In this document: positions 24,135-32,840 of the stretch, piece after piece
Layout of the letters: each line of letters begins with the position of its first letter
Numbering within the stretch: position 1 is the stretch's first letter
Assembly: GCA_910578255.1 (NCBI GenBank)
Contig: CAJTQM010000009.1
Span: 1-59,065 of the forward strand
Length of the DNA stretch: 59,065 nucleotides
From: an uncultured Oscillospiraceae bacterium
GTDB taxonomy: Bacteria; Bacillota; Clostridia; Oscillospirales; Ruminococcaceae
Direction of reading: 5' to 3'
Program-made: the position numbers and the translations under genes
The notes under the pieces: model-generated
Databases searched by the model: none
Told to the model about the DNA's origin: nothing
The model's input: the letters and a program-made list of their open reading frames with translations, nothing else

Positions 24135-25562
24135 TTATCCTTTTTTGATTTTCTGCTCGAATTTGGATTTTTCCATCTTTTGGGGCACCGGCGCCGGATA
24201 TTCCCCGGTAAAGCAGCCGCAGCAGAATTGACAGTTTGCCCCTGCGGCGATACGCCGCACCCCGTCTACGCTTAAGTACCCCAAAGAATCGGCCCCGATC
24301 ACCCGGCGGATTTCCTCTTCCCCCATCTGGCAGGCGATGAGGTTTTCCTTCGAGTCGATATCCGTGCCGTAATAGCAGGGGCTGATAAACGGCGGCGCGG
24401 ACACCCGCACATGGACCTGCGTCGCGCCCGCCTCCCGCAAAAGAGTTACGATCCGGGCGCTGGTTGTCCCCCGGACGATGGAGTCGTCGACCATCACCAC
24501 CCGCTTGCCTTTGACCACCGAGGCCAGCGCGTTGAGTTTAATCCGCACCGAATCCTCCCGCTGGCCCTGCTCCGGCTGAATGAAGGTCCGGGCAATATAG
24601 CGGTTTTTCACAAAGCCCATACCATAGGGGATGCCCGATTCCTCTGCATAGCCCAAAGCCGCGTCCAGTCCCGAATCCGGCACGCCGACCACCACGTCCG
24701 CTTCTACCGGATGCTCCTGCGCCAAAAATCGCCCGGCGCGCCGGCGCGCCTCGTGAACCGGCTGCCCCTCAATCACCGAGTCGGACCGGGCAAAATACAC
24801 GAATTCGAACACGCAGACATGGGCCTTTTCCCGGCAGTGAGTCCGGATGCTACGGATGCCGTTTTCCCCCACGACCACAATCTCTCCAGCTTCTATATCC
24901 CGGACGAAGGCGGCGCCGATGCTGTCCAGCGCACAGGTTTCGGAGGCGAAGACGATTTGCTCTGAGCGCATACGGCCCATGCACAGCGGCCGAAAGCCCC
25001 AGGGGTCCCGGACGGCGATCAGCTTTTGGGGCGACATGACCACCAGACTGTAAGCGCCCTGCAGCTGGGGCATCGCCTGCTCGATGGCCTGCTCAATAGA
25101 AGGAGTATTCAGCCGCTCCCGGGTAATCATATAAGAAATGACCTCTGAATCGTTGGTGGTGTGAAAGATCGCGCCGGCCAACTCCAGCTGGCGGCGCAAT
25201 TCCGCCGCATTGGTCAAATTGCCGTTATGCGCCAGCGCCATCTGCCCTTTAACGTGGCGGATCACCAGCGGCTGGGCGTTGGTCCGGCTCACCGCGCCGG
25301 TGGTGGAATACCGGGTGTGGCCCACCGCCATCTGACCGCTGCCCAAGGCGGCAAGATGCTCGCGGGTAAACACGTCCCGCACCAGCCCCAGGTCCTTGTG
25401 AACGGTGATAACGCCGCTGTCGTTTACCGCGATGCCGCAGCTTTCCTGCCCGCGGTGCTGCAGCGCGTACAGCGCGTAATAGGTGTTGGCCGCCACATCC
25501 GTACGCCCCTCTTTATCGTAGATGCCAAAAACGCCGCATTCCTCATGAATCTCGTTTTGCAT
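24135..25562 (-). CDS. purF: Amidophosphoribosyltransferase
   Basis: 475 residues. It makes phosphoribosylamine from PRPP and glutamine, the first committed purine step. Start ATG 25562 is chosen for the GGGAG upstream; an ATG seven codons earlier has none. The short leader MQNEIHEE would be cut to expose the catalytic Cys of CGVFGIYD. Further on come LQHRGQESCG, the PRPP loop VMVDDSIVRGTTS and a Cys-rich C-terminal NCQFCCGC, matching PurF proteins with a [4Fe-4S] cluster. This is the complete enzyme, unlike the paralogue at 813-2216. Confidence 0.96.
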   Translation of the reverse strand: MQNEIHEECGVFGIYDKEGRTDVAANTYYALYALQHRGQESCGIAVNDSGVITVHKDLGLVRDVFTREHLAALGSGQMAVGHTRYSTTGAVSRTNAQPLVIRHVKGQMALAHNGNLTNAAELRRQLELAGAIFHTTNDSEVISYMITRERLNTPSIEQAIEQAMPQLQGAYSLVVMSPQKLIAVRDPWGFRPLCMGRMRSEQIVFASETCALDSIGAAFVRDIEAGEIVVVGENGIRSIRTHCREKAHVCVFEFVYFARSDSVIEGQPVHEARRRAGRFLAQEHPVEADVVVGVPDSGLDAALGYAEESGIPYGMGFVKNRYIARTFIQPEQGQREDSVRIKLNALASVVKGKRVVMVDDSIVRGTTSARIVTLLREAGATQVHVRVSAPPFISPCYYGTDIDSKENLIACQMGEEEIRRVIGADSLGYLSVDGVRRIAAGANCQFCCGCFTGEYPAPVPQKMEKSKFEQKIKKG

Positions 25563-25628
25563 ACTTCTTTTCTCCCGAACCATGAGCAGGGCCGGGAAAC
25601 GCCGGCCCTGCCAATCCTATTTTAACGC

Positions 25629-26339
25629 TTATTCGCCCAAAAGGCGCTTCATAATCTCGTGATACGCTCCCTCGACATTTCCCAGATCCCGGCGGAACCG
25701 GTCTTTATCCAGCTTTTCGCCGGTAACGCTGTCCCAGAAGCGGCAGGTATCCGGGGAAATCTCGTCCGCCAAAATGATGGTTCCGTCCGGCGTTTTGCCG
25801 AACTCGATTTTGTAGTCGATGAGTTCAATGTTCAAATCCTTCAGATAATCGGACAAAAGGCGGTTAATCTTAAACGCATAATCCGCAATCAGGTCCAACT
25901 CCTCTTTGGTGGCGGCGCCCAGCGCGTAGATGTGGTATTCGTTGACCAGCGGATCGCCCAGCGCGTCGTCTTTATAGCAATACTCCAGTACGGTATGCGA
26001 AAGCTTGGTCCCTTCCTCCATGCCCAAACGCTTTGCCAAAGAGCCCGCCGCGATATTGCGGACGATAACCTCCAGCGGGATGATGGTGACTTTTTTGACA
26101 ATGGTCTCCCGCTCGGAGATTTCTTCCACAAGATGGGTGGGAATTCCGTTTTTCTCCAGCATTTTCATCAGGTGGTTAGACACCCGGTTATTGATGACCC
26201 CCTTGCCCTCGATGGTGCCTTTTTTTAAACCGTTAAAAGCGGTGGCATCGTCCTTGTAGTCCACAATATACAAATTGGGATCGTCTGTCTTAAACACCTT
26301 TTTTGCTTTTCCCTCATACAGCTGTTCCAGTTTTTTCAT
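25629..26339 (-). CDS. purC: SAICAR synthetase
   Basis: 236 residues, the normal compact bacterial length. It joins CAIR and aspartate with ATP. The N-terminal QLYEGKAKKVF, the DYKDDATAFNG strand, LEVIVRNIAAGS and the metal/substrate loop DEISPDTCRFWD are diagnostic. It is the second gene, 58 bases after purE. Confidence 0.97.
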   Translation of the reverse strand: MKKLEQLYEGKAKKVFKTDDPNLYIVDYKDDATAFNGLKKGTIEGKGVINNRVSNHLMKMLEKNGIPTHLVEEISERETIVKKVTIIPLEVIVRNIAAGSLAKRLGMEEGTKLSHTVLEYCYKDDALGDPLVNEYHIYALGAATKEELDLIADYAFKINRLLSDYLKDLNIELIDYKIEFGKTPDGTIILADEISPDTCRFWDSVTGEKLDKDRFRRDLGNVEGAYHEIMKRLLGE

Positions 26340-26397
26340 TTGTAAGCTCCTTTCCCTCTTGCAATCATAAAAACCGCCTTTCGGCTTTTTTCTTTTT

Positions 26398-26895
26398 TTA
26401 CAGCGCCAAAATCTGCGCCTGGAGTTTTTCGTCCTTTTCCAGGACCTGCTGCGCCATTCGGCGCTTTTCCTCTTCCAGCCGGTTTGCCAACTCCGGTTCG
26501 GATACAGCCAGAATCTGCATGGCCAAAAGCGCCGCGTTATCCGCGCCGTCGATGGCGACGGTGGCCACCGGCACCCCTTTCGGCATCTGGACTGTGGCCA
26601 AAAGCGCGTCCATTCCGTCCAGCACCGAAGCTTTCATCGGCACCCCAATGACCGGCAGGGTCGTATGCCCAGCCAAAACGCCCGCCAGATGCGCCGCCTT
26701 TCCCGCTGCGGCAATGATCACGCCAAAACCGTTTTCCCGCGCGGACGCCGCAAATTCCCCCGCCTGCTTTGGCGTTCGGTGGGCGGAAAACACATGCGCC
26801 TCTACCGGGACGCCCTTTTCCTTCAGCGCCTGCACCGCGTTTTTCATCACCGGAAAATCGCTGTCGCTTCCCATAATAACCGCGACCTTTTTCAT
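26398..26895 (-). CDS. purE: N5-carboxyaminoimidazole ribonucleotide mutase (PurE)
   Basis: 165 residues. GSDSDFPVM at the N-terminus, SAHRTP and AGKAAHLAGVLAGHTTLPVIGVP identify a class I PurE. ATG 26895 follows AAAGGGTGG; the frame stays open upstream, but only through the leader terminator. It is the first gene of the purine operon. Class I enzymes usually receive their substrate from PurK, which is not in this window, so purK is elsewhere or carboxylation proceeds differently. Confidence 0.95.
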   Translation of the reverse strand: MKKVAVIMGSDSDFPVMKNAVQALKEKGVPVEAHVFSAHRTPKQAGEFAASARENGFGVIIAAAGKAAHLAGVLAGHTTLPVIGVPMKASVLDGMDALLATVQMPKGVPVATVAIDGADNAALLAMQILAVSEPELANRLEEEKRRMAQQVLEKDEKLQAQILAL

Positions 26896-26911
26896 CCTAA
26901 TCCACCCTTTC

Positions 26912-26950
26912 TGAAAAAAGAAAGCAGCCCGCGGACCGGCCACAGGCTGC
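26912..26950 (-). terminator. Attenuator terminator before purE
   Basis: On the minus strand GCAGCCTGTGG pairs with CCGCGGGCTGC (11 bp, two G-U pairs) around a CCGGT loop, then TTTCTTTTTTC. It lies between the operon promoter and its first gene, so it can only cut off the purine genes themselves. Confidence 0.8.
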
Positions 26951-26952
26951 AC

Positions 26953-27096
26953 TTATTTTGTCTTAAATGATACAACTTCCCCCGACAAAAAATTCCCGAA
27001 GCGGCACTTTCCCCCAGGAACCTGGAAAAACGCAAAAATACAGCCGGAACGAGTCCGCTTTTTTCTCGCAGGAAATATCATGTTCTCTTTTTCCAT
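26953..27096 (-). other. Possible 47-codon leader reading frame upstream of purE
   Basis: ATG 27096 has AAGGAGGAG 11 bases upstream and runs 47 codons to TAA 26953-26955. The stop sits three bases before the attenuator stem, so a ribosome finishing there would cover the terminator's left arm. The frame is the same as purE. The peptide starts MEKENMIFPARKK and resembles nothing I know. It may be a chance frame. Confidence 0.35.
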
Positions 27097-27173
27097 ACCT
27101 TGCGGCTCCTCCTTCGACTGAAATTTCCGCCGTGGGGAAAAGGCGGTTTTTGTCTTTTAGAATCTATTTTAAT

Positions 27174-27200
27174 AGTATACGAAAAACCAAAAAAAGTAAA
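27174..27200 (-). promoter_or_regulatory. Possible second, weaker promoter of the purine operon
   Basis: TTTACT and TATACT on the minus strand with a short 15-base spacer. Weaker than the promoter at 27352-27379. A transcript from here would still contain the attenuator. Confidence 0.3.
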
Positions 27201-27351
27201 GCCCGTCCCAAAAAATCGTCGAAGAATGCAACTTTTCCAAACGGTTGCGGCGCCGGTTTGTATACTCTGTCCGCCGGCAAAAAAACAGGCGGCCGACCTT
27301 TCGCTTCAGGGCCTTTCCCCAACCCCCTAAAGCCGGGTTTCTCTTATCTTT

Positions 27352-27379
27352 ATTCTACCTCTTTCCAATGGCTTGTCAA
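27352..27379 (-). promoter_or_regulatory. Main promoter of the purine operon
   Basis: On the minus strand a perfect TTGACA (27379-27374), a 16-base spacer, then TAGAAT (27357-27352). It points towards purE with no other gene between. Confidence 0.75.
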
Positions 27380-27427
27380 CGCTTCAAAAAGATTTTTCGG
27401 CAAAAAGCCGTAATTTCGCAAAGCATA

Positions 27428-27456
27428 TTCCAGACAGTGAAAGAAAATGCTATAAT
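27428..27456 (+). promoter_or_regulatory. Probable promoter of the SpoVB-like gene
   Basis: A perfect TATAAT at 27451-27456 with a weak -35 (TTCCAG) 17 bases before it. The start codon lies 107 bases downstream. Confidence 0.5.
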
Positions 27457-27562
27457 AATGAGTAATTGTTTTTTATATCCTCTATGAATCGAATTTCCTT
27501 TTCGGCAGGATGGCCGTGTATTTTCCGTCCCGCCCAAAGACTTGACCGGGAGAAAAACAAAT

Positions 27563-29197
27563 ATGTCAACAAATCAAAAAAACGACCTGCTGCGCCAGGG
27601 CAGTATTTTGGCCGTAGCCGGTATTCTGGTCCGGCTCATCGGTATTCTCTACCGGATTCCCATGTCCAACCTTTTAGGCGACGCGGGCAACGGCATTTAC
27701 TCCGTTGCCTACGGAATCTACAGCGTCACCCTGACGCTGGCCTCCAGCAGCCTTCCGTTGGCGGTATCCAAGCTGATCGCCCAGCGCTCCATTCAAAAAC
27801 AGCACAAAAACGCCTACCGGCTGTTTCGCGTCGCTTTGACCTTTTCCCTGGCAGTCGGCGCGGCGGCGGCCCTGTTCCTCTTTTTCGGCGCGGATTTTTT
27901 AGAGAGCCTTTACGCCAGACAAGGCTTGGCAAAGCCCCTGCGCATTGTGGCGCCCACCGTCCTGGTCATGTCGGCCCTGGGAATTTTGCGGGGTTTTTTC
28001 CAGGGAAAAAACACCATGCTCCCTACGGCGATTTCTCAGCTGTTAGAGCAGATTGTCAATGCGCTGGTCAGCATTGCCGCCATTTCCTGGATGATGAAAG
28101 CCTTTGCGGAATCGGACCAGCAATCCGCTTATGGCGCCGCCGGCGGGATTATGGGTACGCTGGCCGGTGCCTTGACCGCCCTTCTCTTTTTGATCTTTAT
28201 TTTTTACGTCTGCCGCCCCCACCTTTTCCGGCAGATCCGGCATGACGTCCACGGTTCGACCGAGACCGTCCCGGACATTCTAAAGGCGCTGATGGTCACG
28301 GTGGTCCCGGTCATCCTCAGCCAGACGGTTTATCAAATCGGGTTTACGCTGGACGACCTGATTTTCGGCAACCTGATGGCTACCAAAGGGATCGATAATA
28401 ATACAATCAGTTCATTGCAGGGCGTTTTTAATTCCCAGTATAATATTTTGATCAACGCCCCTGTAGCGGTGGCGACCGCCATGGCTTCCTCCACTATTCC
28501 CAGCATTGCCGCCTCCACTGCCGTCGGCAATCAAAATGAAATCCGCCGGAAGGTGCGGGGGGTCATCAAATTCAACATGGCCGTTGCGATTCCCGCCGCT
28601 GTTGGCCTGGCGGTGCTGGCCCGCCCGATTTTGACCCTTCTGTTCCCCTCGTTGACCCAATATCGGGATTTGGCGGCAAATCTCTTGATCTACGGCTCCT
28701 CGGCCGTTGTCTTTTTCGCTCTTTCCACCATTACCAGCGCCGTGCTGCAAAGCGTGAACCAAATGCGCCTGCCGGTGATTCACGGCGCGATTTCTTTGGT
28801 ACTGCATGTGCTGATTCTCTATTCCCTTTTAAAATATACCGACCTGGGCATTTATGCGCTGATTGTGGGCAATGTCTCCTTCCCGATTGTTATCTGCGCA
28901 TTAAACTGGCGATCGGTGGGTACGGCTCTTTCTTACCGGCAGGAGGTCCAGAAAACCTTTTTGATTCCGCTCATCTCCTCGGCGATTATGGGATTGGCTA
29001 CCAAGGGAGTTTACAGTCTTCTTTTTTCCTGGACCGAAAAAAACACCCTCAGCGTAGCTATTGCGGTGCTGACGGCGATTTTGGTCTATGGCTTTTGCCT
29101 TCTTCGCTTTTATTGCTTTTCCCGTCAGGAATTGTACGACCTTCCCTTTGGCGGACGGATTGTCCGCTTGGCCCAGCGAATGCGCCTGCTGCCCTGA
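27563..29197 (+). CDS. SpoVB/MurJ-like polysaccharide flippase
   Basis: 544 residues with about 14 hydrophobic segments, the size and shape of the polysaccharide-transporter branch of the MOP superfamily. The N-terminus (GSILAVAGILVRLIGILYRIP, then GDAGNGIYSVAY) and LASSSLPLAVSKLIA match SpoVB/YkvU/YtgP-type proteins. These flip lipid-linked cell-wall precursors across the membrane; SpoVB is needed for spore cortex formation. ATG 27563 follows GGGAGA; a TTG seven codons earlier is possible but lacks a site. Whether it serves the spore cortex or vegetative wall cannot be told. A terminator follows at 29216. Confidence 0.85.
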   Translation: MSTNQKNDLLRQGSILAVAGILVRLIGILYRIPMSNLLGDAGNGIYSVAYGIYSVTLTLASSSLPLAVSKLIAQRSIQKQHKNAYRLFRVALTFSLAVGAAAALFLFFGADFLESLYARQGLAKPLRIVAPTVLVMSALGILRGFFQGKNTMLPTAISQLLEQIVNALVSIAAISWMMKAFAESDQQSAYGAAGGIMGTLAGALTALLFLIFIFYVCRPHLFRQIRHDVHGSTETVPDILKALMVTVVPVILSQTVYQIGFTLDDLIFGNLMATKGIDNNTISSLQGVFNSQYNILINAPVAVATAMASSTIPSIAASTAVGNQNEIRRKVRGVIKFNMAVAIPAAVGLAVLARPILTLLFPSLTQYRDLAANLLIYGSSAVVFFALSTITSAVLQSVNQMRLPVIHGAISLVLHVLILYSLLKYTDLGIYALIVGNVSFPIVICALNWRSVGTALSYRQEVQKTFLIPLISSAIMGLATKGVYSLLFSWTEKNTLSVAIAVLTAILVYGFCLLRFYCFSRQELYDLPFGGRIVRLAQRMRLLP

Positions 29198-29215
29198 TCT
29201 TTTGTTCGAACCCAC

Positions 29216-29250
29216 AAAAACAGCCTTTGCGTTTGCAAAGGCTGTTTTTT
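29216..29250. terminator. Bidirectional terminator between the flippase and sleC
   Basis: AAAAACAGCCTTTGC pairs with GCAAAGGCTGTTTTT around GTTT. It lies 18 bases past the flippase stop and 4 bases past the sleC stop on the other strand. Confidence 0.9.
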
Positions 29251-29254
29251 CGTT

Positions 29255-31021
29255 CTAAAGCGAATTATACACGGTTACGATCCGGTTCCAGGTGATGCGG
29301 CCGATGATTCCGTCCGCATCCAGGCCAAACAGCCGCTGGAAGGTACGCACCGCGTTGGCGGTCGCGTTTCCGTAAATTCCATCCGCCACCAGCGTGGGAA
29401 TGCCCGTATAGATCCTTCCAATAGAATTCAGGTAGTTTTGCATAATCCGAACATTTTCCCCGCGGGAGCCTACCCGCAACACGACTCCCGGATAGACCGG
29501 CGGACCACTTGCCCCGGCGTCGATTTCCCCTTCCAGATTACCATAAACGCTTTGCAGCTGCCTCCAGGTCATCGGGCCTACAATCCCGTCCGCAGTCAGA
29601 TTAAAGGTTCTTTGAAACGCTTTTACAGCATTCTCCGTCGCTGTGCCGAAAATGCCGTCGACCGCGGAAATCACCGGGATGCTTTCATAAAATCGCCCGG
29701 CGGCCCGCAGCCAAACCTGCAGCTGCTCCACCGATTCTCCGGTAGATCCTACTCGCAGCGGATATCCCGGATACTCGCCTGCCTCCGGTGTGAGGATGCT
29801 TCCCTCGGAGGATAATTCCGCCAGCTTGGTCACCGCTACGTAGATATAGGAAATCTTATACCAGGTGGACTTTCCCACAATGCCATCCTGCGTGAGGTTA
29901 AAAATGCCCTGGAAAGTCCGGACCGCCCGTTCGGTGCTGCTGCCAAATTGCCCGTCTACCGTCAGTTGGGGGATGGCCGGATAGTTCTTTCGGATTCGGT
30001 TTAGCTGCTGCTGCATCATCCGCACCGCACTGCCTACCGAGCCAAAGCGCAGCGGGCTGCCCGGGTAGGACTGGGGCACGCCGGAGATCTGCGACGCCTG
30101 GACCAGGGAGATATTGTAGCCATAATAATACTGCAAAATGCCAAAGGGCGTATACCCCTGATTGGCCAGCGTCACCGTTCCCCACTGCTTGAGGCCCGGA
30201 CAGGTGACCTGTCTTCCGTCGCAATACTCTGCGTAGAAAGGCTCTGTAAAATTACTTTTCTGAATGTATGTGTCAAAGATTTCATCCACAATTTTGCTGA
30301 TGTTGGAAAAAATATCCCGGTTATTGACAAAAGCCTGATCGTAGGAGGTGGAGTTGGTTATGTCAAAATTGTAGCCGCGGCTTCGATACCATTCGGTAAA
30401 GACGCGGTTGAGCGTCAGGGAAATCTGGCAGTAGATATTGGCGCGCAGGGCGTTTTCCGGCCAGGTTGGGTAAATTTCGCTGGACGCCACGTTTTTGATG
30501 TAGTTTCGAAAGCTTACGGTTACGTTGGAGGCGGACGTGTTGGAGGGCCGCCCCAGATGTACGGTGATATACTGCGGGATGACCACCCGCGCTAAAATTC
30601 TGGCGGTAGAATAGTCGGTCAGGTTTGGCTGCGGCGGGCCGGCCAGATTATGAATCGGTATTTCGGAAATCGCCACCTCCGGCTGGCGGCCCTGAACCGG
30701 CGCTATCTCCACCTGTTGCAGCGCCTCGGTCCCTGCGAAAACCTGCACGCCTAAAATGAGTTGGGTCTGAAATCCGCTTTGCTGTACCAAAACATCGTAG
30801 GTGCTGTAGGGTATAATCCCGTCGTGCGGACTTTGGGACAACTCCGCGTCCGGCGCCTCCAGCGTAATTTCTTCGGTTCGGCCCGAACTGTCTGTTATCA
30901 TACGGGCGATGGGCGTGCCCGTTTGCCATTCGTTTTCTCTGTAGACCTCTACCACCGCACCGGCAAGCGGCAGCGCTTCTCTGGCTACATAGACCTCTAC
31001 ACGCAATGTTCCTGTGCTCAA
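29255..31021 (-). CDS. sleC: SleC-like spore cortex-lytic enzyme with three peptidoglycan-binding domains
   Basis: 588 residues. Residues 1-120 form a beta-rich pro-region (TLRVEVYVAREALPLAGAVV). A SpoIID-like lytic domain follows, about 145-315, with VASSEIYPTWPENALRANIY, TEWYRSRGYNFDITNST and the Cys segment CDGRQVTCPG. Three peptidoglycan-binding repeats lie near 325-395, 420-490 and 510-585, each with a PxxPLRxGSxGxxV start and DGxxGxxTxxAV core. The order matches clostridial SleC, stored as a zymogen and cut at germination to degrade cortex. SleC of C. difficile or C. perfringens is about 420-440 residues with one such repeat, so two are extra here. Start is TTG with GGGGGGAA upstream. 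CATAGAAT at 31072-31079 could be a sporulation-sigma -10 box. Confidence 0.9.
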   Translation of the reverse strand: MSTGTLRVEVYVAREALPLAGAVVEVYRENEWQTGTPIARMITDSSGRTEEITLEAPDAELSQSPHDGIIPYSTYDVLVQQSGFQTQLILGVQVFAGTEALQQVEIAPVQGRQPEVAISEIPIHNLAGPPQPNLTDYSTARILARVVIPQYITVHLGRPSNTSASNVTVSFRNYIKNVASSEIYPTWPENALRANIYCQISLTLNRVFTEWYRSRGYNFDITNSTSYDQAFVNNRDIFSNISKIVDEIFDTYIQKSNFTEPFYAEYCDGRQVTCPGLKQWGTVTLANQGYTPFGILQYYYGYNISLVQASQISGVPQSYPGSPLRFGSVGSAVRMMQQQLNRIRKNYPAIPQLTVDGQFGSSTERAVRTFQGIFNLTQDGIVGKSTWYKISYIYVAVTKLAELSSEGSILTPEAGEYPGYPLRVGSTGESVEQLQVWLRAAGRFYESIPVISAVDGIFGTATENAVKAFQRTFNLTADGIVGPMTWRQLQSVYGNLEGEIDAGASGPPVYPGVVLRVGSRGENVRIMQNYLNSIGRIYTGIPTLVADGIYGNATANAVRTFQRLFGLDADGIIGRITWNRIVTVYNSL

Positions 31022-31161
31022 AATAAAATTCCCCCCGTTGGTTGAATTGCAAAGGCGCAGGGCCTTTGTTTATTCTATGCGCCGCCTTTTCCCTTTGCCA
31101 CCGGGGAAGGCAAAAGAAAAAGGCGCTTTTTAAGCGCCTTTTAAAGGGGAAAGCAGTCGGT

Positions 31162-32559
31162 CTAATCCTGAATGGCCTGTTTCCATTTCCCCGTACGGTA
31201 CCGAAGGAAAAACAAAATGCAGCGGACACACTGGTCGGCGCACATGGCAAGGCAAGCGGCCTCCAGACCGAATTGCAACAGCCGGATACCCACCACTGTG
31301 CCCAAAATCCGAACGCCCCACATGGAAACGGTGATGATGATAAAGGTCCACTTGGTATCCCCCGCGCCGCGCAGCGCGCCGGCCAGAACCTGCGCCAGCA
31401 TCTGCGGAACCTGGATAAACGCGTCGTATTCCAGGCAGATCGTCCCCAGCGCGATGACCGCCAGGTCGGGGGTAAACAGCCGGAGAATCGGTCCTGCAAA
31501 AATATAAAGCGCGGCACCCATAAAAAACATCACAACGCCGGCGATTTTTGCCGTCATCTTTACGTATTTTTCCGCTAAGTCCGGCCGTTTGGCGCCCAGT
31601 GATTGTCCAACCAGCGTAGTAGCTGCGGTGGCAAAGGCAAAACCCGGCATAAAGCACATGGATTCTGCCGTCAGGTACAAGGAGTTGGCCGCCACCGCCA
31701 CCGTGCCCAGCGTTGCGATGGTGCTGGTGGTGATGATTCCGGCAGAGGACATGGCGATTCGCTCGAAGGCCGCCGGAAGACTGATCCGGAAAACGGTTTT
31801 CAAAATCGCCCAGTCCGGCAGGTACCGGCCCTTTATACTCAGCTGCATCGGTCCTTTTTTGAGGAAAATAACCGTCAGCATCACCAGCGCGCCGATGGTC
31901 GCCGAGCCGGAGGTTGCGGCCCCCGCGCCGGCAACGCCCCATCCCGCGCCGGGCATGGTGAATTCCACTCCCAGCATAGACAGGGTACGGGTTGGGTAAA
32001 TCAGCAGAAAATTTCCGATAACGTTGACGATATTGACCCCGATATTGACGAACATGGGGGTTTTGGTATCCCCGTAGCCGCGCATAATCGAGGTGATAAT
32101 CATCGACATGGTCCGGAAGATCAGCGACGCGGCGATGATCCGGTTATAGACAGCTGCGTCCGGCAGAATGTCCGCCTGCGCGCCCATCCAAAGAGGAATT
32201 TTCTCCGCCAGCAGCAAAAGCACGCCCATCAGCGGCAGCCCCAGGGCCACTACTACTAAAAGCGCCTGCCGCATCAAATCTTTGGCCCGCTGCAAATCCT
32301 CCGCGCCGATGGCACGGGAGATCATGGCCGTAAAACCGACGCCGATGGCCATAATGGTACCGTTGACCAGCATATTGGGAGAATTGCTGATGCTGACCGC
32401 CGCCGTGGCGTTGGCCCCCATAGAGCCGACCATCGCCGTATCCACATAGCTGACCAGCGATACCAAAATCTGTTCAATAAATACCGGCCAAGCCAGCATG
32501 ACAATGGTAAAGCTGGGCCTGCGGTTTTCATCCACCACACTGACCTTCTGTGTTTTCAA
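31162..32559 (-). CDS. MATE family efflux transporter
   Basis: 465 residues, about 12 membrane helices. Family patterns include AWPVFIEQILVSLVSYVDTAMVGSMG near the N-terminus and VGQSLGAKRPDLAEKY in the middle. The start is TTG 32559 with AAGGA upstream; no ATG is available before residue 21, and starting there would lose part of the first helix. The N-terminal 15 residues are polar. No neighbour gives a hint of the substrate. Confidence 0.9.
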   Translation of the reverse strand: MKTQKVSVVDENRRPSFTIVMLAWPVFIEQILVSLVSYVDTAMVGSMGANATAAVSISNSPNMLVNGTIMAIGVGFTAMISRAIGAEDLQRAKDLMRQALLVVVALGLPLMGVLLLLAEKIPLWMGAQADILPDAAVYNRIIAASLIFRTMSMIITSIMRGYGDTKTPMFVNIGVNIVNVIGNFLLIYPTRTLSMLGVEFTMPGAGWGVAGAGAATSGSATIGALVMLTVIFLKKGPMQLSIKGRYLPDWAILKTVFRISLPAAFERIAMSSAGIITTSTIATLGTVAVAANSLYLTAESMCFMPGFAFATAATTLVGQSLGAKRPDLAEKYVKMTAKIAGVVMFFMGAALYIFAGPILRLFTPDLAVIALGTICLEYDAFIQVPQMLAQVLAGALRGAGDTKWTFIIITVSMWGVRILGTVVGIRLLQFGLEAACLAMCADQCVRCILFFLRYRTGKWKQAIQD

Positions 32560-32779
32560 ATCAATCCTTCTTTCAACCGCATAAAATTGCTTTTATTTTT
32601 TGACAGCTTTCGTTATTTTAACACAGTTTTTCCCCTTTGAACATGGCATGATTGGATAAAAATTCTCTTTACAACTGTTTATAATTCATAAAAAACCATA
32701 GAAAAACGTTTTCTTTTTCAAAGGGAAAATTTTTCTTCCTCCCATATTTTAAAGAATGCAGCGACGCAGATCTCTTTTC

Positions 32780-32808
32780 TTGCCATTTTTGCCGTTTGGG
32801 CCTATAAT
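32780..32808 (+). promoter_or_regulatory. Promoter of the small membrane protein gene
   Basis: TTGCCA, a 17-base spacer and a perfect TATAAT. ATG 32841 is about 30 bases downstream. Confidence 0.8.
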
Positions 32809-32840
32809 AGATAGAAAAAAGAGAAAGTCAGGTGCATCCT

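Larger units (their letters stand above)
26896..27351 (-). promoter_or_regulatory. Long leader of the purine operon with attenuator
   Basis: About 450 bases separate the promoter at 27352-27379 from purE. The leader is rich in inverted repeats and ends in a full intrinsic terminator (26912-26950) only 17 bases before the purE start. It contains a small reading frame with a ribosome binding site (26953-27096). A CCGGCTG stretch (27047-27041) could pair with CAGCC in the terminator's left arm and act as antiterminator. I find no match to the purine, ZTP or PRPP aptamer consensus that I know. Premature termination control is well supported by layout; the ligand or sensor is unknown. Confidence 0.6.

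Noticed and set aside
22754..24148. A 464-codon frame antisense to purN and purM
   Set aside because: Shadow frame of the conserved purine genes, with no ribosome site.
26896..27351. A known purine, ZTP or PRPP riboswitch in the purE leader
   Set aside because: The consensus core sequences I know for these classes are not visible by eye. A covariance search would be decisive.
30654..31517. A 289-codon minus-strand frame overlapping sleC and the MATE gene
   Set aside because: It spans the intergenic region and the ends of two real genes in a different frame.
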